Positions 1 through 10,192 of a stretch of DNA of 64,000 nucleotides are shown here, piece by piece (the stretch's first letter is position 1; each line of letters starts with the position of its first letter). Made by a program: the position numbers and the translations under genes. The notes beneath the pieces were generated by a model that was not told the origin of the DNA, ran no database searches, and saw nothing but the letters and a program-made list of their open reading frames with translations. Source of the stretch: Vibrio rarus (GTDB lineage: Bacteria > Pseudomonadota > Gammaproteobacteria > Enterobacterales > Vibrionaceae); NCBI RefSeq assembly GCF_024347075.1, contig NZ_AP024900.1, positions 1,736,001 to 1,800,000 on the forward strand, in the 5' to 3' direction.

Positions 1-1651
1 TGATCTGACTGGCAAATTGTTGCTGATACTCCGCCAGTTGTCCTTGCACGCTTTTTTGCTTGGTTAACGCTTTGCTCATCTCTTGTTGCTGAGACTGCCA
101 GTGACTTAACTGTTGAACATCGTTATTGGCCGCCACCGCTTTAGCCAAGGCGCTCTTAGCAAAACGGGCTGCCTCACTGCGAGAGCAATCCGCATCTAAT
201 TGTTTCACCAAATCAAAGGCGCGATTAAACTGCTGAGCACTGGCCGAGTTAAGATCTAGCTTGTGTTTCAGTGACAATATATGCGCAGTTTGCGATTGCT
301 GTTCTGTACCAAGTTGCGTAATCAGTGCAGGAATAGCATCCACACTGTCAATGTCTAAACCACATAGCTCACGTGTCTCTTGTAGCGCTTTTATGGCTTG
401 TTGATATTGCAGAGCTCGAGTTTGCTGAACATCTAGCGCTTGTTGATAATCGGCAAGTTGCGATTTCAGACTATCCACTTCTTGTTCGGTTAATTCACTT
501 TGCTCTTCGGCAGCCATTAACCGCTCTTGGGCTTCTTCCACCACCATGACTTGCTCTTCAAGGCGCTCACTCAGCTCAATCAAATCCTCTTCATAGCGAG
601 CAATTTTTTGTTGCTGTTGCAAAGCACTTTGCACTAATTGCAAGTAATCGGATGCCGATTGATGATCTTGCTCTAGAGCCGAATATTCATCGACAATGGC
701 GTTTAGCTGCTGCTGGGTGGTATTGAGTAGCGTATTGTTGTCTAAAATTTGCTGGCGATTATTAAATAGCTCCGCGCGCAATCCCAATGTCGCCTCTAAC
801 TTAGTGCGGCGTTGATTGGCGTGGCGCATGTAATCGGCAGCCACATAACTGGTGGACTCGGTAAGCAAGTGCTTAAACAAGTCTCTATCTGCTTGGGTAT
901 TTTTGATCGCTTCAAGGGTGATGCGGTTCTCGCGAAGCGCCGATTCCATATCTTGGAACGCTTTTTTCACGCCACCATTTTGTGGCAGTAAGTAGTCACG
1001 CAGTGAACGGGTAATGGTGCTGGAAATGCCCCCGTACAGCGACGCTTCAATCAGGCGATAGAACTTAGAGCGATCACTTGAGTTACGCAATTTTTTTGGC
1101 ACCACGCCAAAATCAAACATTTGTGCATGGTAATCAGTAATCGAGTTAAACGCTTTAAATTGCGCTCCTTCAATTTGGGCAACGCGCTCTTTCACATCAT
1201 TTAACTGACAAACTTTGGCTTGTGTTTCATTGATGGTTTCAATGAACAACTGCGCCGCTTTCATCGAGCTTGGCAGTCCTTGAATTAAGAAAGGTTTAAT
1301 GTCCACTTTCTTATCGCGACCCGCGATTTGTTGTAATTTAACCGCAAACACTAAGCGTTGATTTCGTGAGTTAACCACTTCTAGTGCGGCATAACACACT
1401 CCAGGCTGTAGCTTGCCGTACAAGCCTTTATCGCGCGAGGCTTGTGAGCTACCCGCCTCAGTGGTGTTGCGAAAGTGCAATAAGCTTTGGTCTGGGATCA
1501 AGGTAGTAATAAATGCCGCCATTGTGGTGGATTTACCCGCACCGTTACCGCCCGATAACGTGGTGACAAGACCATCGATGTCAAAAGTACGTGCGAAAAA
1601 GCCGTTCCAGTTAACCATCGTCAGTGATTGATATTTACCTCTTTCAATCAT
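1..1651 (-). CDS. mukB: Chromosome partition protein MukB (N-terminal part, cut by window edge)
   Basis: MukB is the SMC-like ATPase of the MukBEF condensin, which compacts and segregates the chromosome. About 550 residues are visible, roughly the first third of a protein that is usually near 1,480 residues; the C-terminal part lies before base 1. The N-terminus reads [19 protein letters not shown], and the Walker A motif GGNGAGKS is at residues 34-41, where it stands in E. coli MukB. The rest of the visible part is rich in Q, E, L and A as expected for the neck and coiled coil. The ATG overlaps the mukE stop (ATGA), so the two are probably translationally coupled in a cmoM-mukF-mukE-mukB operon. 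Confidence 0.97.
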   Translation of the reverse strand, partial: MIERGKYQSLTMVNWNGFFARTFDIDGLVTTLSGGNGAGKSTTMAAFITTLIPDQSLLHFRNTTEAGSSQASRDKGLYGKLQPGVCYAALEVVNSRNQRLVFAVKLQQIAGRDKKVDIKPFLIQGLPSSMKAAQLFIETINETQAKVCQLNDVKERVAQIEGAQFKAFNSITDYHAQMFDFGVVPKKLRNSSDRSKFYRLIEASLYGGISSTITRSLRDYLLPQNGGVKKAFQDMESALRENRITLEAIKNTQADRDLFKHLLTESTSYVAADYMRHANQRRTKLEATLGLRAELFNNRQQILDNNTLLNTTQQQLNAIVDEYSALEQDHQSASDYLQLVQSALQQQQKIARYEEDLIELSERLEEQVMVVEEAQERLMAAEEQSELTEQEVDSLKSQLADYQQALDVQQTRALQYQQAIKALQETRELCGLDIDSVDAIPALITQLGTEQQSQTAHILSLKHKLDLNSASAQQFNRAFDLVKQLDADCSRSEAARFAKSALAKAVAANNDVQQLSHWQSQQQEMSKALTKQKSVQGQLAEYQQQFASQI

Positions 1652-2340
1652 GCTTGTTCCTCATTTTTGGATTCTTCCAGCAAGCTGCCTTGTTGCATAT
1701 CTTCTGCCGGTACGGCTTCACCGTCTCTAATTAGGCGCATTTGCGCTTGTTGTACGTCATCGCCAACGCGAACATCCGCGCCAAAGCGAAATACTGCTTC
1801 ACTGATACGAAACTTATCCCCTTCGCCAATGGGTAATAACATGCCCAGTCGTTTTAAACGGCGTAAAGAAGTACGCACTTTTTCATACAGTTTTTCTTTA
1901 TCTAAATCCGTACCTGTGGCTTTATGGGTGACAAACTTCATCAGTGTGCTGTGATCCGCAATCGCCACCAGTTCGTCAAACATTTCTTGGTTGCTAAAAA
2001 TACCTTCTTGGGCCAAACGTTCTGGGCTTAGGTATAAGAAACACAACACTTTACCCACCAGCATATCCAACTCAGAAAGAACACTGCGGCTGATTAATGT
2101 GGTGGAGCGAGGACGTAAGTAAAAGAAGCCTTCGGGGGCTTTCACTAACTCAGTGTTATATCGTTGATAAAACAGCATTAAGTCGGTTTCAAAATCGCAC
2201 AACAGTGCATGGTTATCCATATCATCTTGTGTGATATGACGACCTGAGCGAAGCAAGCTATCTAACGCTGGAAACAGCGGATTGGCTATCGCTCGAACCA
2301 GATTATCTGGCATATACGTATCAGAATTTATTGATGACAT
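1648..2340 (-). CDS. mukE: Chromosome partition protein MukE
   Basis: MukE is the small winged-helix (kite) subunit that bridges MukF and MukB in the condensin complex. The product (230 residues) carries the conserved stretch [18 protein letters not shown] near the N-terminus and [13 protein letters not shown] in the middle. I chose the ATG at 2340 ([11 protein letters not shown]) because it matches the start of E. coli MukE and has an AAAGGT ribosome site; an in-frame ATG at 2361 would add seven residues. The gene overlaps the 3' end of mukF by 20 bases and the start of mukB by 4, which suggests coupled translation. Confidence 0.95.
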   Translation of the reverse strand: MSSINSDTYMPDNLVRAIANPLFPALDSLLRSGRHITQDDMDNHALLCDFETDLMLFYQRYNTELVKAPEGFFYLRPRSTTLISRSVLSELDMLVGKVLCFLYLSPERLAQEGIFSNQEMFDELVAIADHSTLMKFVTHKATGTDLDKEKLYEKVRTSLRRLKRLGMLLPIGEGDKFRISEAVFRFGADVRVGDDVQQAQMRLIRDGEAVPAEDMQQGSLLEESKNEEQA

Positions 2341-3673
2341 TCGCTTGTACCTTTGCGCCATAGTCGTTAATTGATTGCCAGTCTGGCTGTATCGCTGCGT
2401 AGTCTTGCTCGGAGTAACCCAGTTTCACCGCTTGATCGACCACTAGTCGAGCCAAATCAAAATGGCTGCCTTTGGCGTGCTTAGCCAGATACTCTCTTAG
2501 CACGGCACCAAGATCGATTTTTGCCCCATGCTGTTTATGGCTTTGTAACATGGCTTTGACTTGTTCAGCCAACTCGTTGGTCACCTGTTGCATCTCTTGA
2601 TATTCCACCTCAGGAGGTAGGACACCGAGCGCTTCATCGTTACTCAACACCATAGATTCATCTCTGAGATCGCGCAGGCGTTCCGCATCGGCAAAGGTTA
2701 ATAACCAGCCATGAGAACCAAAATCTTTGATGGATTGACGCAGCCTTTGACTGAACGCTCTATTCTTATCCATATCGATTGCGGTACGGATGAACTTATG
2801 CACATGGCGGTCATAACCGATCCACAAATCAATGGACTGCTGTCCCCAGCTAATGATGCGATCCAGTTTAATTTGCAAACTAAACAGTACCGCATCGATA
2901 TAATCCAGTTCGTCGTTGCCGTACACCAGTTGTTGTAAGGTCAATAGCTGAGATTGCAGTTCATCTCCCGCGGCCTGTAATGAGGATTGCAACTCAGTCA
3001 GTGTATTGGAGGTGGCCGACAGCAAGGTTTCACAGTGGTGAATCGCTTCGCGCCAATCTTGGTTTAGCAGCTCCGCAATTTCCGCCTTAACTTGATGTTG
3101 CTCTTCATCCATCACTCTTTGGTTGAGATCAATTTGATCAAAGATTTCAGCCACTGAGTATTTTAAGGAGCCGTAAACGTCTTTACGCCATCCTTCTATA
3201 GAAGGGGCTTTTTCAGCCGTTTCCACTACAGATGCCAGTTCCTTGCCCACTAAAATCAATTGAATGGACAGCTTCAGTTTAGAAAACTGACGGTGACGTA
3301 AATAATAATCGGTGATCCCTACCGCTAAAGGGGACAGACGATAAATACTATTCCCCTCTTGCCCTTCACTGGTAAAGCGGCTTAGCAGTCTTTGTGCGAC
3401 TAAGCTATTGATGGCGTTGTTGGCTTTAAACGCATTTTGCGCGCCCGGTGTAACACCATTAAATTCTCGTTGTACAATGGCGAATGCGTCATGCAATTCG
3501 CCCTCGGCCAACTCCTCATCAAAGCGCTCTTGGCTTAACAAGGCTATCGCTACCAAAAAGCTTAAATGTTCGCTGTTTAAATTGAGGGAGAAATCGTGCT
3601 GTTTAACCCAGCCCACCAGCTCATCGACCGTGACCTGCTCGTTTTGTTGCCCTTCTTGGGAGACTTGATTCAT
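2321..3673 (-). CDS. mukF: Chromosome partition protein MukF (kleisin)
   Basis: MukF is the kleisin subunit of MukBEF; it joins the MukB heads and binds MukE. The 450-residue product is close to the usual 440. It has an N-terminal winged-helix dimerisation region (about residues 1-115), a helical and coiled-coil middle and a C-terminal winged helix that contacts the MukB head. It starts 8 bases after the cmoM stop and overlaps mukE, so it belongs to the same transcript. Confidence 0.96.
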   Translation of the reverse strand: MNQVSQEGQQNEQVTVDELVGWVKQHDFSLNLNSEHLSFLVAIALLSQERFDEELAEGELHDAFAIVQREFNGVTPGAQNAFKANNAINSLVAQRLLSRFTSEGQEGNSIYRLSPLAVGITDYYLRHRQFSKLKLSIQLILVGKELASVVETAEKAPSIEGWRKDVYGSLKYSVAEIFDQIDLNQRVMDEEQHQVKAEIAELLNQDWREAIHHCETLLSATSNTLTELQSSLQAAGDELQSQLLTLQQLVYGNDELDYIDAVLFSLQIKLDRIISWGQQSIDLWIGYDRHVHKFIRTAIDMDKNRAFSQRLRQSIKDFGSHGWLLTFADAERLRDLRDESMVLSNDEALGVLPPEVEYQEMQQVTNELAEQVKAMLQSHKQHGAKIDLGAVLREYLAKHAKGSHFDLARLVVDQAVKLGYSEQDYAAIQPDWQSINDYGAKVQANVINKF

Positions 3674-3681
3674 TCAGTTCT

Positions 3682-4464
3682 CTACTGTTTCTTTTGAACC
3701 CAAACATGGATATACCTTCCTAATGAAAGGTAAGGTTCTGTTCTGCATAATTGCCGTTCAAGCTGCATGACATCTTGTTGGCTATAGTCACCCACATATT
3801 GGGTAAATCCGATATAGTCATTAAAGGCGCGTATTCCTGATTTTCCGCATATGGATAATCCTACGTCCTCTAGCCATTGATAGACATCATAAGGTAGCAA
3901 ACCTTTTTGCGGCTGCAACTTAAAGCGTTTACGATACGGCATTCCTTGTAACACGTGCGGTATATTGCCACATATAACATTTTTCATCACCAATCCATGG
4001 TGGTTATAAAACATAATAGATGCCATGCCGCCTTGTGCCATATGGCTCATTAATGTTTGTAGCGCTTCTTTTGGAGAGGCTAACCATTCCATCACAGCAT
4101 GAAATAATATCAAATCTACTGGCTGCTCAAGATGCTGATGAAGCTCTTGAATTGGTGCATGAATAAATTGATACTGAGCTAACAAGCCTTTACGGGCAAT
4201 CTCTTGCTGAGCCAATAACAGCATTTCTTTTGACACATCACACAATATTATTTTGTGTCCAAGCTCGGCCAACTTTTGTGACATTTGAGCTAAACCTCCT
4301 CCTGCATCTAGTACAGTAAGAGGCTTTGTGTGACCATTTAGTTGGTAAAGAATTTGCTGTAAATCCTCCCAAACGATAGTCTGACGTATACTTCCCTTAT
4401 CTGAGCCATAAATATTTTCGGCAAATTTGTGGGCAATATCGTCGAAATTACGATCTTGTATCAC
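3682..4464 (-). CDS. cmoM: tRNA 5-carboxymethoxyuridine methyltransferase CmoM (SmtA)
   Basis: CmoM uses S-adenosylmethionine to methylate 5-carboxymethoxyuridine at the wobble position 34 of several tRNAs, giving the methyl ester mcmo5U. The 260-residue product begins MIQDRNFDDIAHKF, very like the E. coli enzyme, and has the SAM-binding motif VLDAGGG at about residues 51-57, followed by the acidic turn LCDVSKEM. It is the first gene of the cmoM-mukFEB operon, the order found in enterobacteria and vibrios. The 178-base gap to divergent elyC must hold both promoters. Confidence 0.95.
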   Translation of the reverse strand: MIQDRNFDDIAHKFAENIYGSDKGSIRQTIVWEDLQQILYQLNGHTKPLTVLDAGGGLAQMSQKLAELGHKIILCDVSKEMLLLAQQEIARKGLLAQYQFIHAPIQELHQHLEQPVDLILFHAVMEWLASPKEALQTLMSHMAQGGMASIMFYNHHGLVMKNVICGNIPHVLQGMPYRKRFKLQPQKGLLPYDVYQWLEDVGLSICGKSGIRAFNDYIGFTQYVGDYSQQDVMQLERQLCRTEPYLSLGRYIHVWVQKKQ

Positions 4465-4642
4465 TTTTATTTAGGGTATGATGTTATTTAAGTGTGTTTC
4501 GTATTGTGTCACAAGGGCGTCAATAATAAAGGATAACGATCAATTTGCTTTATTGATTGACTAAAAAACAGTCCAAATTCATGCCTTTTTTCTCGTGACC
4601 CAATTTACACCCCACCTAACTTAGGAAATAGTTTACTCCAAC

Positions 4643-5410
4643 ATGTTTGCACTCAAAAAAATTGTTTCAGCCTTTCTTATGCCACTCCCTGCTATGCTAC
4701 TTATTGGCTTTTTGGGCTTGGCATTAATTATGTTTACCCGAAAACATAAATCGGGTTGTATCTTTATTTTTATTTCTCTAGCTTCCATTTTTGCGATCTC
4801 TTTTCAGCCAATTTCTAGTGGATTATTAAAACCACTAGAAAGAAAATACAGTGCTTTTCTACCACCAACACAGAGCTTAGATTATGTTATGGTGCTCGGT
4901 AGTGGACATGTGGTTGACCCGCAAATTCCCCCCACCTCAGAATTGAGCCGTACAGCCATGATGCGTCTCAGTGAGGGGATTCGTGTGCTACGTATGTACC
5001 CGGGTGCGAAATTGATTTTATCCGGCTACTCGGGTGGCACAGAGATCAGTCAAGCAAGAATGATGGCGACGGTAGCGCTCGCTTTAGGGGTGGCGAAATC
5101 CGATATCATCTTACTCGAAACGGCGCAGGATACATGGCAAGAAGCCAGACAAGCAGCGAAATTTGTTGGTCAAAAAAGCATGGCATTAGTTACCTCTGCC
5201 AGCCATATGGAACGTGCATTACATGAATTTCATTCTGCAGGTTTACAGCCTCTGCCCGCTCCCACTAACTATTTAGCTCAATCCCACATTGTGCAGCCTT
5301 GGCAAAAATACACACCGCAAGCCCGTTACCTAGAACAAACCGAACGTTACTGGCACGAAACGATGGGGCAATGGTGGCAACGTTTGAGAAATTTAGCCAA
5401 TGGTGAGTAA
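4643..5410 (+). CDS. elyC: Envelope biogenesis factor ElyC (DUF218)
   Basis: ElyC is an inner-membrane protein of the DUF218/YdcF-like family needed for normal peptidoglycan assembly at low temperature, probably through undecaprenyl-phosphate metabolism. The 255-residue product has two N-terminal membrane segments (about residues 12-31 and 37-56) and then the DUF218 core, with LDYVMVLGSGH, the acidic/glycine loop ILSGYSGGTE and VTSASHMERA. Length and N-terminus match the E. coli protein. It is transcribed away from cmoM, its usual neighbour. Confidence 0.93.
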   Translation: MFALKKIVSAFLMPLPAMLLIGFLGLALIMFTRKHKSGCIFIFISLASIFAISFQPISSGLLKPLERKYSAFLPPTQSLDYVMVLGSGHVVDPQIPPTSELSRTAMMRLSEGIRVLRMYPGAKLILSGYSGGTEISQARMMATVALALGVAKSDIILLETAQDTWQEARQAAKFVGQKSMALVTSASHMERALHEFHSAGLQPLPAPTNYLAQSHIVQPWQKYTPQARYLEQTERYWHETMGQWWQRLRNLANGE

Positions 5411-5424
5411 TGCACTCACCTTTT
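5402..5424 (+). terminator. Rho-independent terminator overlapping the elyC stop
   Basis: Stem GGTGAGT / ACTCACC with a short loop, followed by TTTT. The stop codon of elyC lies within the stem-loop, so the gene has almost no 3' untranslated region. Confidence 0.6.
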
Positions 5425-5527
5425 GCTTCATTGCGCACATTTTAATTAATATTCATCTCACTCACATAGTAAAGATGACCTAAGCTACTATTCTTTATAG
5501 TAATTAAAATGAAATTGTGGTGCGTTT

Positions 5528-6178
5528 ATGCAAGAAGTTAAGCAGTTCAACGAGCAACGAGCAGAGATCTACTGGTGGTTTTCCAGCCTTTTTTCTAAGG
5601 AACTAACAGAGCAAGATTTGCAGGCTTATCAATCTTCTGCTGTGCGTGGCTTTCTTGCCGGTTTAGGTGAGAATCCACAACTTAGTGAGGCGGTGGAGGC
5701 TTTAGTGGATGCCTTTGACCGACTACAACAGCGTGAAGATGCGCAATTAGAATTGTCCGCCGACTTTTGTAATCTGTTTCTCACCTCAGATAAATACGCC
5801 GCCTTACCTTATGCCTCTCTCTATCTTGAAGAAAACAAGCTACTTAACGGCAAGCCTGCACAAGACATGACGCAATTAATGTTAAATAAAGGCATTAAGG
5901 TAGATGGTCACTTCAATGAACCCGCTGATCATTTAGCCATTGAGTTGGATTTTCTAGGCAATCTTATTATTCGTTGTAATGCCCTAGAAAAAGAGTCGCA
6001 TATGGAAGCGGCCCTGGCAGAGCAAAAAGCCTTAATTGAGCAACACCTCTTAACCTGGATACCCCAGTTTTCTGCTGACTGTAAACGCTATGATGAATTT
6101 GGTTTTTATGCGGCCGTATCCGTATTACTAGTGAATTTTTGCAAAATTGACTGCCACTATCTTGCTAATGAGACATAG
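5528..6178 (+). CDS. torD: TorD family molybdoenzyme chaperone
   Basis: TorD-type chaperones bind the Tat signal peptide and core of periplasmic molybdoenzymes such as TMAO reductase TorA and help insert the molybdenum cofactor before export. The 216-residue product is all-helical in appearance and has the family signature [17 protein letters not shown] near residues 137-153. No torA or torC gene is in the window, so the client enzyme must be encoded elsewhere. It stands alone between elyC and purR. Confidence 0.9.
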   Translation: MQEVKQFNEQRAEIYWWFSSLFSKELTEQDLQAYQSSAVRGFLAGLGENPQLSEAVEALVDAFDRLQQREDAQLELSADFCNLFLTSDKYAALPYASLYLEENKLLNGKPAQDMTQLMLNKGIKVDGHFNEPADHLAIELDFLGNLIIRCNALEKESHMEAALAEQKALIEQHLLTWIPQFSADCKRYDEFGFYAAVSVLLVNFCKIDCHYLANET

Positions 6179-6239
6179 ATTCCAAATATATTCATAAATC
6201 CATTGTCAGTGGCCATATTTATGGCTAGACTCCCCCTCC

Positions 6240-6255
6240 GCGCAATCGTTTGCTG
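6240..6255. promoter_or_regulatory. PurR operator (PUR box) upstream of purR
   Basis: The bases GCAATCGTTTGC match the core of the PUR box (ANGCAANCGNTTNCNT) except at the two outermost positions. It lies 64 bases before the purR start, which fits the autorepression known for E. coli purR. Confidence 0.7.
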
Positions 6256-6318
6256 AGTGAAGGATCGCACAGTTTAATTTATGTTTATTGCATCCATCTT
6301 TTATTAACAAGGTAACGC

Positions 6319-7335
6319 ATGGCAACCATCAAAGACGTCGCTAAACTTGCAGGGGTTTCTACCACCACAGTTTCTCACGTTATTAATAAAACACGCTTTG
6401 TGGCCGAAGCAACTCAGCAACGAGTGATGGAAGCCGTAAAAAACCTAAATTACGCCCCAAGTGCCGTTGCTCGTAGTCTAAAATGCAATAGCACACGAAC
6501 TATTGGCATGTTAGTGACTCAATCCACTAACCCTTTCTTTGCCGAAGTGGTCGACGGCGTTGAAAGTTACTGTTACCGCCAAGGTTACACTCTTATTTTG
6601 TGTAATACCGGTGGGCTATACGAAAAGCAACGTGATTATATTCGTATGTTAGCGGAGAAGCGCGTCGACGGTATTTTAGTGATGTGTTCTGACTTAACCG
6701 AAGAGTTGCGTCAAATGCTCGACTCTCACCCTAACATCCCAAAAGTGGTTATGGACTGGGGACCGGAGTCTTCCTCGGCAGATAAAATCATTGATAACTC
6801 TGAAGAAGGGGGGTATTTAGCCACTAAATACTTAGTTAACAATGGTCACCATAAAATTGCCTGCCTGACTGGACAAGCTGAGAAACTGGCCTGTATTGAG
6901 CGCATTTCTGGCTACAAAAGAGCGTTAGCTGAAGCCAATATCCCATTTAATGAAAAACTCATTTTTGAAGGTAACTTTGAATGTGATACGGCTGTAGAAG
7001 CGGCCGATAAACTGGTAGCAATGTCTAAAGAAGAGCGTCCCACCTCTATTTTTTGCTTCAATGATATTATGGCGTTAGGCTTGATCAGTCGTCTAAGACA
7101 ACACAATATCGACATTCCCGAAGATATTTCGGTCATTGGCTACGATAACATCGATCTTGCGGCTTACTTCTCACCACCATTAACCACCATACATCAGCCC
7201 AAACGCCGTGTGGGTAAAACCGCCTTTGAGATCCTGTTAGAGCGCATTAAAAATAAAGAGCATGAGCGTCGCATCTTTGAAATGCACCCAGAGCTAATTG
7301 AAAGAGCCAGTGTCAAAAACCTCAATAACGACTAG
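6319..7335 (+). CDS. purR: Purine repressor PurR (LacI family)
   Basis: PurR represses purine and related nucleotide genes when it binds hypoxanthine or guanine. The 338-residue product starts with the helix-turn-helix and hinge [20 protein letters not shown], followed by [14 protein letters not shown] and [14 protein letters not shown] hinge residues ([10 protein letters not shown]), almost the same as E. coli PurR. A periplasmic-binding-protein-like ligand domain fills residues 60-330. A PUR box lies upstream and a strong terminator follows, so it appears monocistronic and self-regulated. Confidence 0.95.
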   Translation: MATIKDVAKLAGVSTTTVSHVINKTRFVAEATQQRVMEAVKNLNYAPSAVARSLKCNSTRTIGMLVTQSTNPFFAEVVDGVESYCYRQGYTLILCNTGGLYEKQRDYIRMLAEKRVDGILVMCSDLTEELRQMLDSHPNIPKVVMDWGPESSSADKIIDNSEEGGYLATKYLVNNGHHKIACLTGQAEKLACIERISGYKRALAEANIPFNEKLIFEGNFECDTAVEAADKLVAMSKEERPTSIFCFNDIMALGLISRLRQHNIDIPEDISVIGYDNIDLAAYFSPPLTTIHQPKRRVGKTAFEILLERIKNKEHERRIFEMHPELIERASVKNLNND

Positions 7336-7361
7336 GCCAGCAAGGTAGCAAACCTCTTACG

Positions 7362-7392
7362 ATCGGCAACCTCTTGGTTGTCGATTTTTTTT
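7362..7392 (+). terminator. Rho-independent terminator after purR
   Basis: Stem ATCGGCAACC / GGTTGTCGAT (one G-U pair) with loop TCTT and a run of eight T. Confidence 0.85.
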
Positions 7393-7494
7393 ATTACTAA
7401 AAAGCGCTATAGGCCCACTTTTTTCCATCACAGTGAAAGTTTTAGTTTCGTCAACGTGTCTCTATACTTATTGCATAACAATAAGAGCTCACAC

Positions 7495-8181
7495 ATGAAT
7501 AAGAAATTGATAATAGGACTAATTTTAGTCTGTGCCATCGTACTTTTGGCCGTCAACTTTGGCCAACACTTCACTTTAGAAAACGCTAAAGCGCAACAAC
7601 TCGCCCTAAATAGCCACATAGCTGAACACTTCTTGTTATCCGCCACACTGTACTTTATCGGCTATGTGTTTATCACCGCTTTTTCCATCCCTGGAGCGGC
7701 CGTTGTCACTCTGCTTGGCGCGGCCTTATTTGGCTTTTGGAGTAGCTTATTGTTAGTGTCGTTTGCCAGCACAATTGGCGCAACTTTGGCGTTTTTAAGC
7801 AGTCGTTATTTGCTTCGAGACTGGGTGCAAGCGAAGTTTGGGTCAAAACTTGCGACCATCAATAACGGGGTAGAGAAAGATGGGGCCTTTTACCTCTTTT
7901 CTTTACGTCTTATCCCAGTATTTCCTTTTTTCTTAATCAATCTATTGATGGGGTTAACACCTATTTCTGTTGCCAAGTTCTATGTGGTCAGCCAATTAGG
8001 AATGTTAGCGGGTACTATGGTTTACCTCAACGCCGGTACGCAACTAGCCGAAATTGACAGCCTTTCCGGTATCGTATCCCCTACTGTGTTAGCCTCATTT
8101 GCGTTATTGGGTTTATTCCCGCTAATTGCGAAATGGGTCATGGCAAAACTGCGCCCACACAATAGTTCAACCACCGTATAA
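7495..8181 (+). CDS. TVP38/TMEM64 (VTT/DedA superfamily) membrane protein
   Basis: The 228-residue product is an integral membrane protein of the VTT/SNARE-associated family; relatives act as phospholipid scramblases or flippases, but this protein's substrate is unknown. It has an N-terminal membrane segment (about 5-22), the motif FSIPGAAVVTLLGAALFGFW, and the second conserved motif LRLIPVFPFFLINLLMGL, then two more hydrophobic segments. I start it at the ATG at 7495 (MNKKLIIG) with an AAGAG site; the open frame extends upstream to 7378 but that part overlaps the purR terminator. Confidence 0.85.
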   Translation: MNKKLIIGLILVCAIVLLAVNFGQHFTLENAKAQQLALNSHIAEHFLLSATLYFIGYVFITAFSIPGAAVVTLLGAALFGFWSSLLLVSFASTIGATLAFLSSRYLLRDWVQAKFGSKLATINNGVEKDGAFYLFSLRLIPVFPFFLINLLMGLTPISVAKFYVVSQLGMLAGTMVYLNAGTQLAEIDSLSGIVSPTVLASFALLGLFPLIAKWVMAKLRPHNSSTTV

Positions 8182-8217
8182 TCCCCATCACCGTAATTCA
8201 TAGATGATGCGGGCAAT

Positions 8218-8248
8218 GACTTACGGTGAGCACAATGCCACCGTAGTC
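8218..8248. other. Hairpin between the VTT-domain gene and repeat copy A
   Basis: Inverted repeat with arms TACGGTG / CACCGTA extended by GACT / AGTC with a one-base slip. No T run follows, so it is only a possible terminator. Confidence 0.35.
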
Positions 8249-8252
8249 AATC

Positions 8253-8405
8253 ATACCAAGTAAGTTGTCAGAAATAGCGTAGGAAAAATGCTCGAAAACA
8301 AAGCGGAATATTTCGATAAGTCGTTATTCTACTATCAAAAATTCTAACGCAGTTCTCGAGTATGTTAACAATCTAGAATGACCATTTATTGAGTACGATT
8401 GGTAC
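8253..8405. repeat. Dispersed palindromic element, copy A
   Basis: Full-length copy (about 153 bp, lacking some bases near its left end) of the element found six times here. It begins ATACCAAGTAAG and ends GAGTACGATTGGTAC, and contains the core GCTCGAAAACAAAGCGGAA and ACTATCAAAAATTCTAACG. Its right end covers the candidate TTG start of the DUF2007 gene at 8389. Confidence 0.9.
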
Positions 8406-8739
8406 CACTAGGATAGAAATAAAAATATTTATTGCGCAAAACCCACCGCAAGCTCATATCATGCGTGAGCTATTACTGAGTTATAATATTGAAACTGAGG
8501 TACGTGGCGAAGGAATGTTTGGTTTACAAGGAGAACTGCCTATGGACGATTCTACCTTGCCTTATCTATGGTTGCTTACGCCGCATCAGCACACACAAGC
8601 TAAAACCATTATTGCCGAGTTTGAACAACTGCATCAGCAAATCGCTTCGCAAAAATGGCGCTGTATCGAATGTGATGAGATTAATGAAGGTCAGTTTGCT
8701 CTTTGCTGGCAATGTGGCAGCAATAGACCAGAAGATTAA
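8389..8739 (+). CDS. DUF2007 / zinc-ribbon small protein
   Basis: The 116-residue open frame has a DUF2007-type domain (KIFIAQNPPQAHIMRELL.. with EVRGEGMFGLQGELP; a small ferredoxin-like fold whose role is unknown) and a C-terminal zinc ribbon with two CxxC pairs (CIEC and CWQC). Relatives usually start MKIFxAQN. Here the aligned codon is ATA at 8419, with an AGGA ribosome site five bases before it; the only conventional start that keeps the domain is TTG at 8389, inside repeat copy A. The true start is therefore uncertain: TTG 8389 or a non-standard ATA at 8419. The 3' end overlaps the convergent hydrolase gene by four bases. Confidence 0.75.
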   Translation: MSTIGTTRIEIKIFIAQNPPQAHIMRELLLSYNIETEVRGEGMFGLQGELPMDDSTLPYLWLLTPHQHTQAKTIIAEFEQLHQQIASQKWRCIECDEINEGQFALCWQCGSNRPED

Positions 8740-9545
8740 GCCAAAGCCTGAATAAATGAGATTGAACGCTGATTAAACTCTTGTGGTCTTTCCACATTGC
8801 ACACATGGCCACAATCTGCAATTTCCACCAATTGGCTGTTTTTGTGCGCCAACACCATCTCTTTCACTGGTTTAATGAACATATAGTCTTTGTCGCCCAT
8901 CAAATAAAGAGTGGGGATATTAAGCTCTTTATCTTTAAAATATTTCATTAACGGGTTCACGTCTGCCGCCAATTTAAACCAACGCTTAAATTCTTTCTGG
9001 CACAGCTTTCGAGCTTCGCGCACAAACATCAGTCGAGACTCTAATTGGCCTTTTTGTGGCATCACTATCCATGCAAATAAACGATAGAGCCACATATAAG
9101 GGATGATATTCTTACACAAATTGCCCAATTTCATTAAGATTTGTGAACGGGTATTAAACCGCGTCACCGCGCCACCTAACACCATGGAGTCCACGCGATC
9201 CGATGCCATTTCTGCCAATGTACGCACAATAATTGTCCCTAAAGACATGCCAACAAAGTGCGCTGACTTAATGCTTAAATGATCAAGCACATGCAAAATA
9301 TCATTGGTCACTGATTCAAATGTGTAACGTTTACTAATAATATCCTTAAACAAGGTATTTGACTTGCCGTGCCCACGTAAATCAATGAGCAAAATATTGA
9401 AATGCTCTTTATACGCTTTTATCTGTTTAAACCAGATAGACGAACTGCCACCCGCCCCATGCACAAATACCACCCACTGTTTAGAGTCACTATGGCGGTA
9501 GGTTTTATGAAATAAAATTGGGTTGGATTGAGCCGTTGCAGTCAT
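8736..9545 (-). CDS. Alpha/beta-fold hydrolase
   Basis: The 269-residue product is a single-domain alpha/beta hydrolase. Visible are the oxyanion-loop HGAGGSS (residues 29-35), the nucleophile elbow GMSLG with Ser101, the acid in MGDKD (Asp218 or Asp220) and the catalytic His247 in CGHVCNVERP. No signal peptide, so probably cytoplasmic. Its substrate cannot be told from sequence; esterase and 3-oxoadipate-enol-lactonase-like enzymes share this layout. It has its own promoter region at 9546-9640, separate from the lipid operon. Confidence 0.85.
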   Translation of the reverse strand: MTATAQSNPILFHKTYRHSDSKQWVVFVHGAGGSSSIWFKQIKAYKEHFNILLIDLRGHGKSNTLFKDIISKRYTFESVTNDILHVLDHLSIKSAHFVGMSLGTIIVRTLAEMASDRVDSMVLGGAVTRFNTRSQILMKLGNLCKNIIPYMWLYRLFAWIVMPQKGQLESRLMFVREARKLCQKEFKRWFKLAADVNPLMKYFKDKELNIPTLYLMGDKDYMFIKPVKEMVLAHKNSQLVEIADCGHVCNVERPQEFNQRSISFIQALA

Positions 9546-9640
9546 TAATAATACGTATCATAAATATATGTATGCAGATGATAACACAAATGCACGGAAC
9601 TCAAATTGGACTCTACTCTCATTTTGTAACAAACGTTGAT

Positions 9641-10192
9641 TTAGGGCTGTGAATGCTTTTGAAAGAACAAGGTTAAGCGGCCAAACTCAATCCCTAGCTT
9701 GCGAATGGAAGTGACATTAAATACATGCTCATTGTCTTGTCGATATAACCAGTCATCAAAATGCACCATCACGCTAGAATCCCCTCTTGGCAGAGCAAAA
9801 TCATAACGCCAATGCAAGGCATTGCCCACTTCCCTTCCCTGTGCCACGCCCACTACATCGTCTGCGCGACCTTCATAAGAGCCATCCGCTAAGCGAGTAA
9901 TGCGCCAAATACGCGTTGTATTTTCGCCATCGGCAAATACAAAATCTTCATGGAGGGTTAAGGTGTCTCCCTCTACCTGCCCATGTAACGCCACTTCAAA
10001 GCGTCGCGTTTGTTTTCCGCTGCGGTCTTGCACCATGCCCCATGCCGTTACATGACCTGAGAAGTAGCCGAACAAATCAAACTGTGGCGTCTGCTTTTGA
10101 TACTCATTTAAATGGGCACCGCAGCCCACCAGCGTCACTATCGCCAGCAGGGCAAATAAAAAACCGCGCACTTTCCTGCCTAGTCTGTTCAT
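9641..10192 (-). CDS. DUF3833 lipoprotein
   Basis: The product (183 residues from the ATG at 10192) begins with a signal peptide and lipobox ending LVGC, so it is a lipoprotein. The rest is a beta-rich DUF3833 domain (LFGYFSGHVTAWGMVQDRSG.., ..WLYRQD) of unknown biochemical role. The ATG overlaps the preceding stop codon (TAATG), which supports this start over one 21 codons upstream and shows coupling. It is the last gene of the lipid-modification operon, where DUF3833 proteins commonly accompany the CFA-synthase-like and DUF1365 genes. Confidence 0.85.
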   Translation of the reverse strand: MNRLGRKVRGFLFALLAIVTLVGCGAHLNEYQKQTPQFDLFGYFSGHVTAWGMVQDRSGKQTRRFEVALHGQVEGDTLTLHEDFVFADGENTTRIWRITRLADGSYEGRADDVVGVAQGREVGNALHWRYDFALPRGDSSVMVHFDDWLYRQDNEHVFNVTSIRKLGIEFGRLTLFFQKHSQP

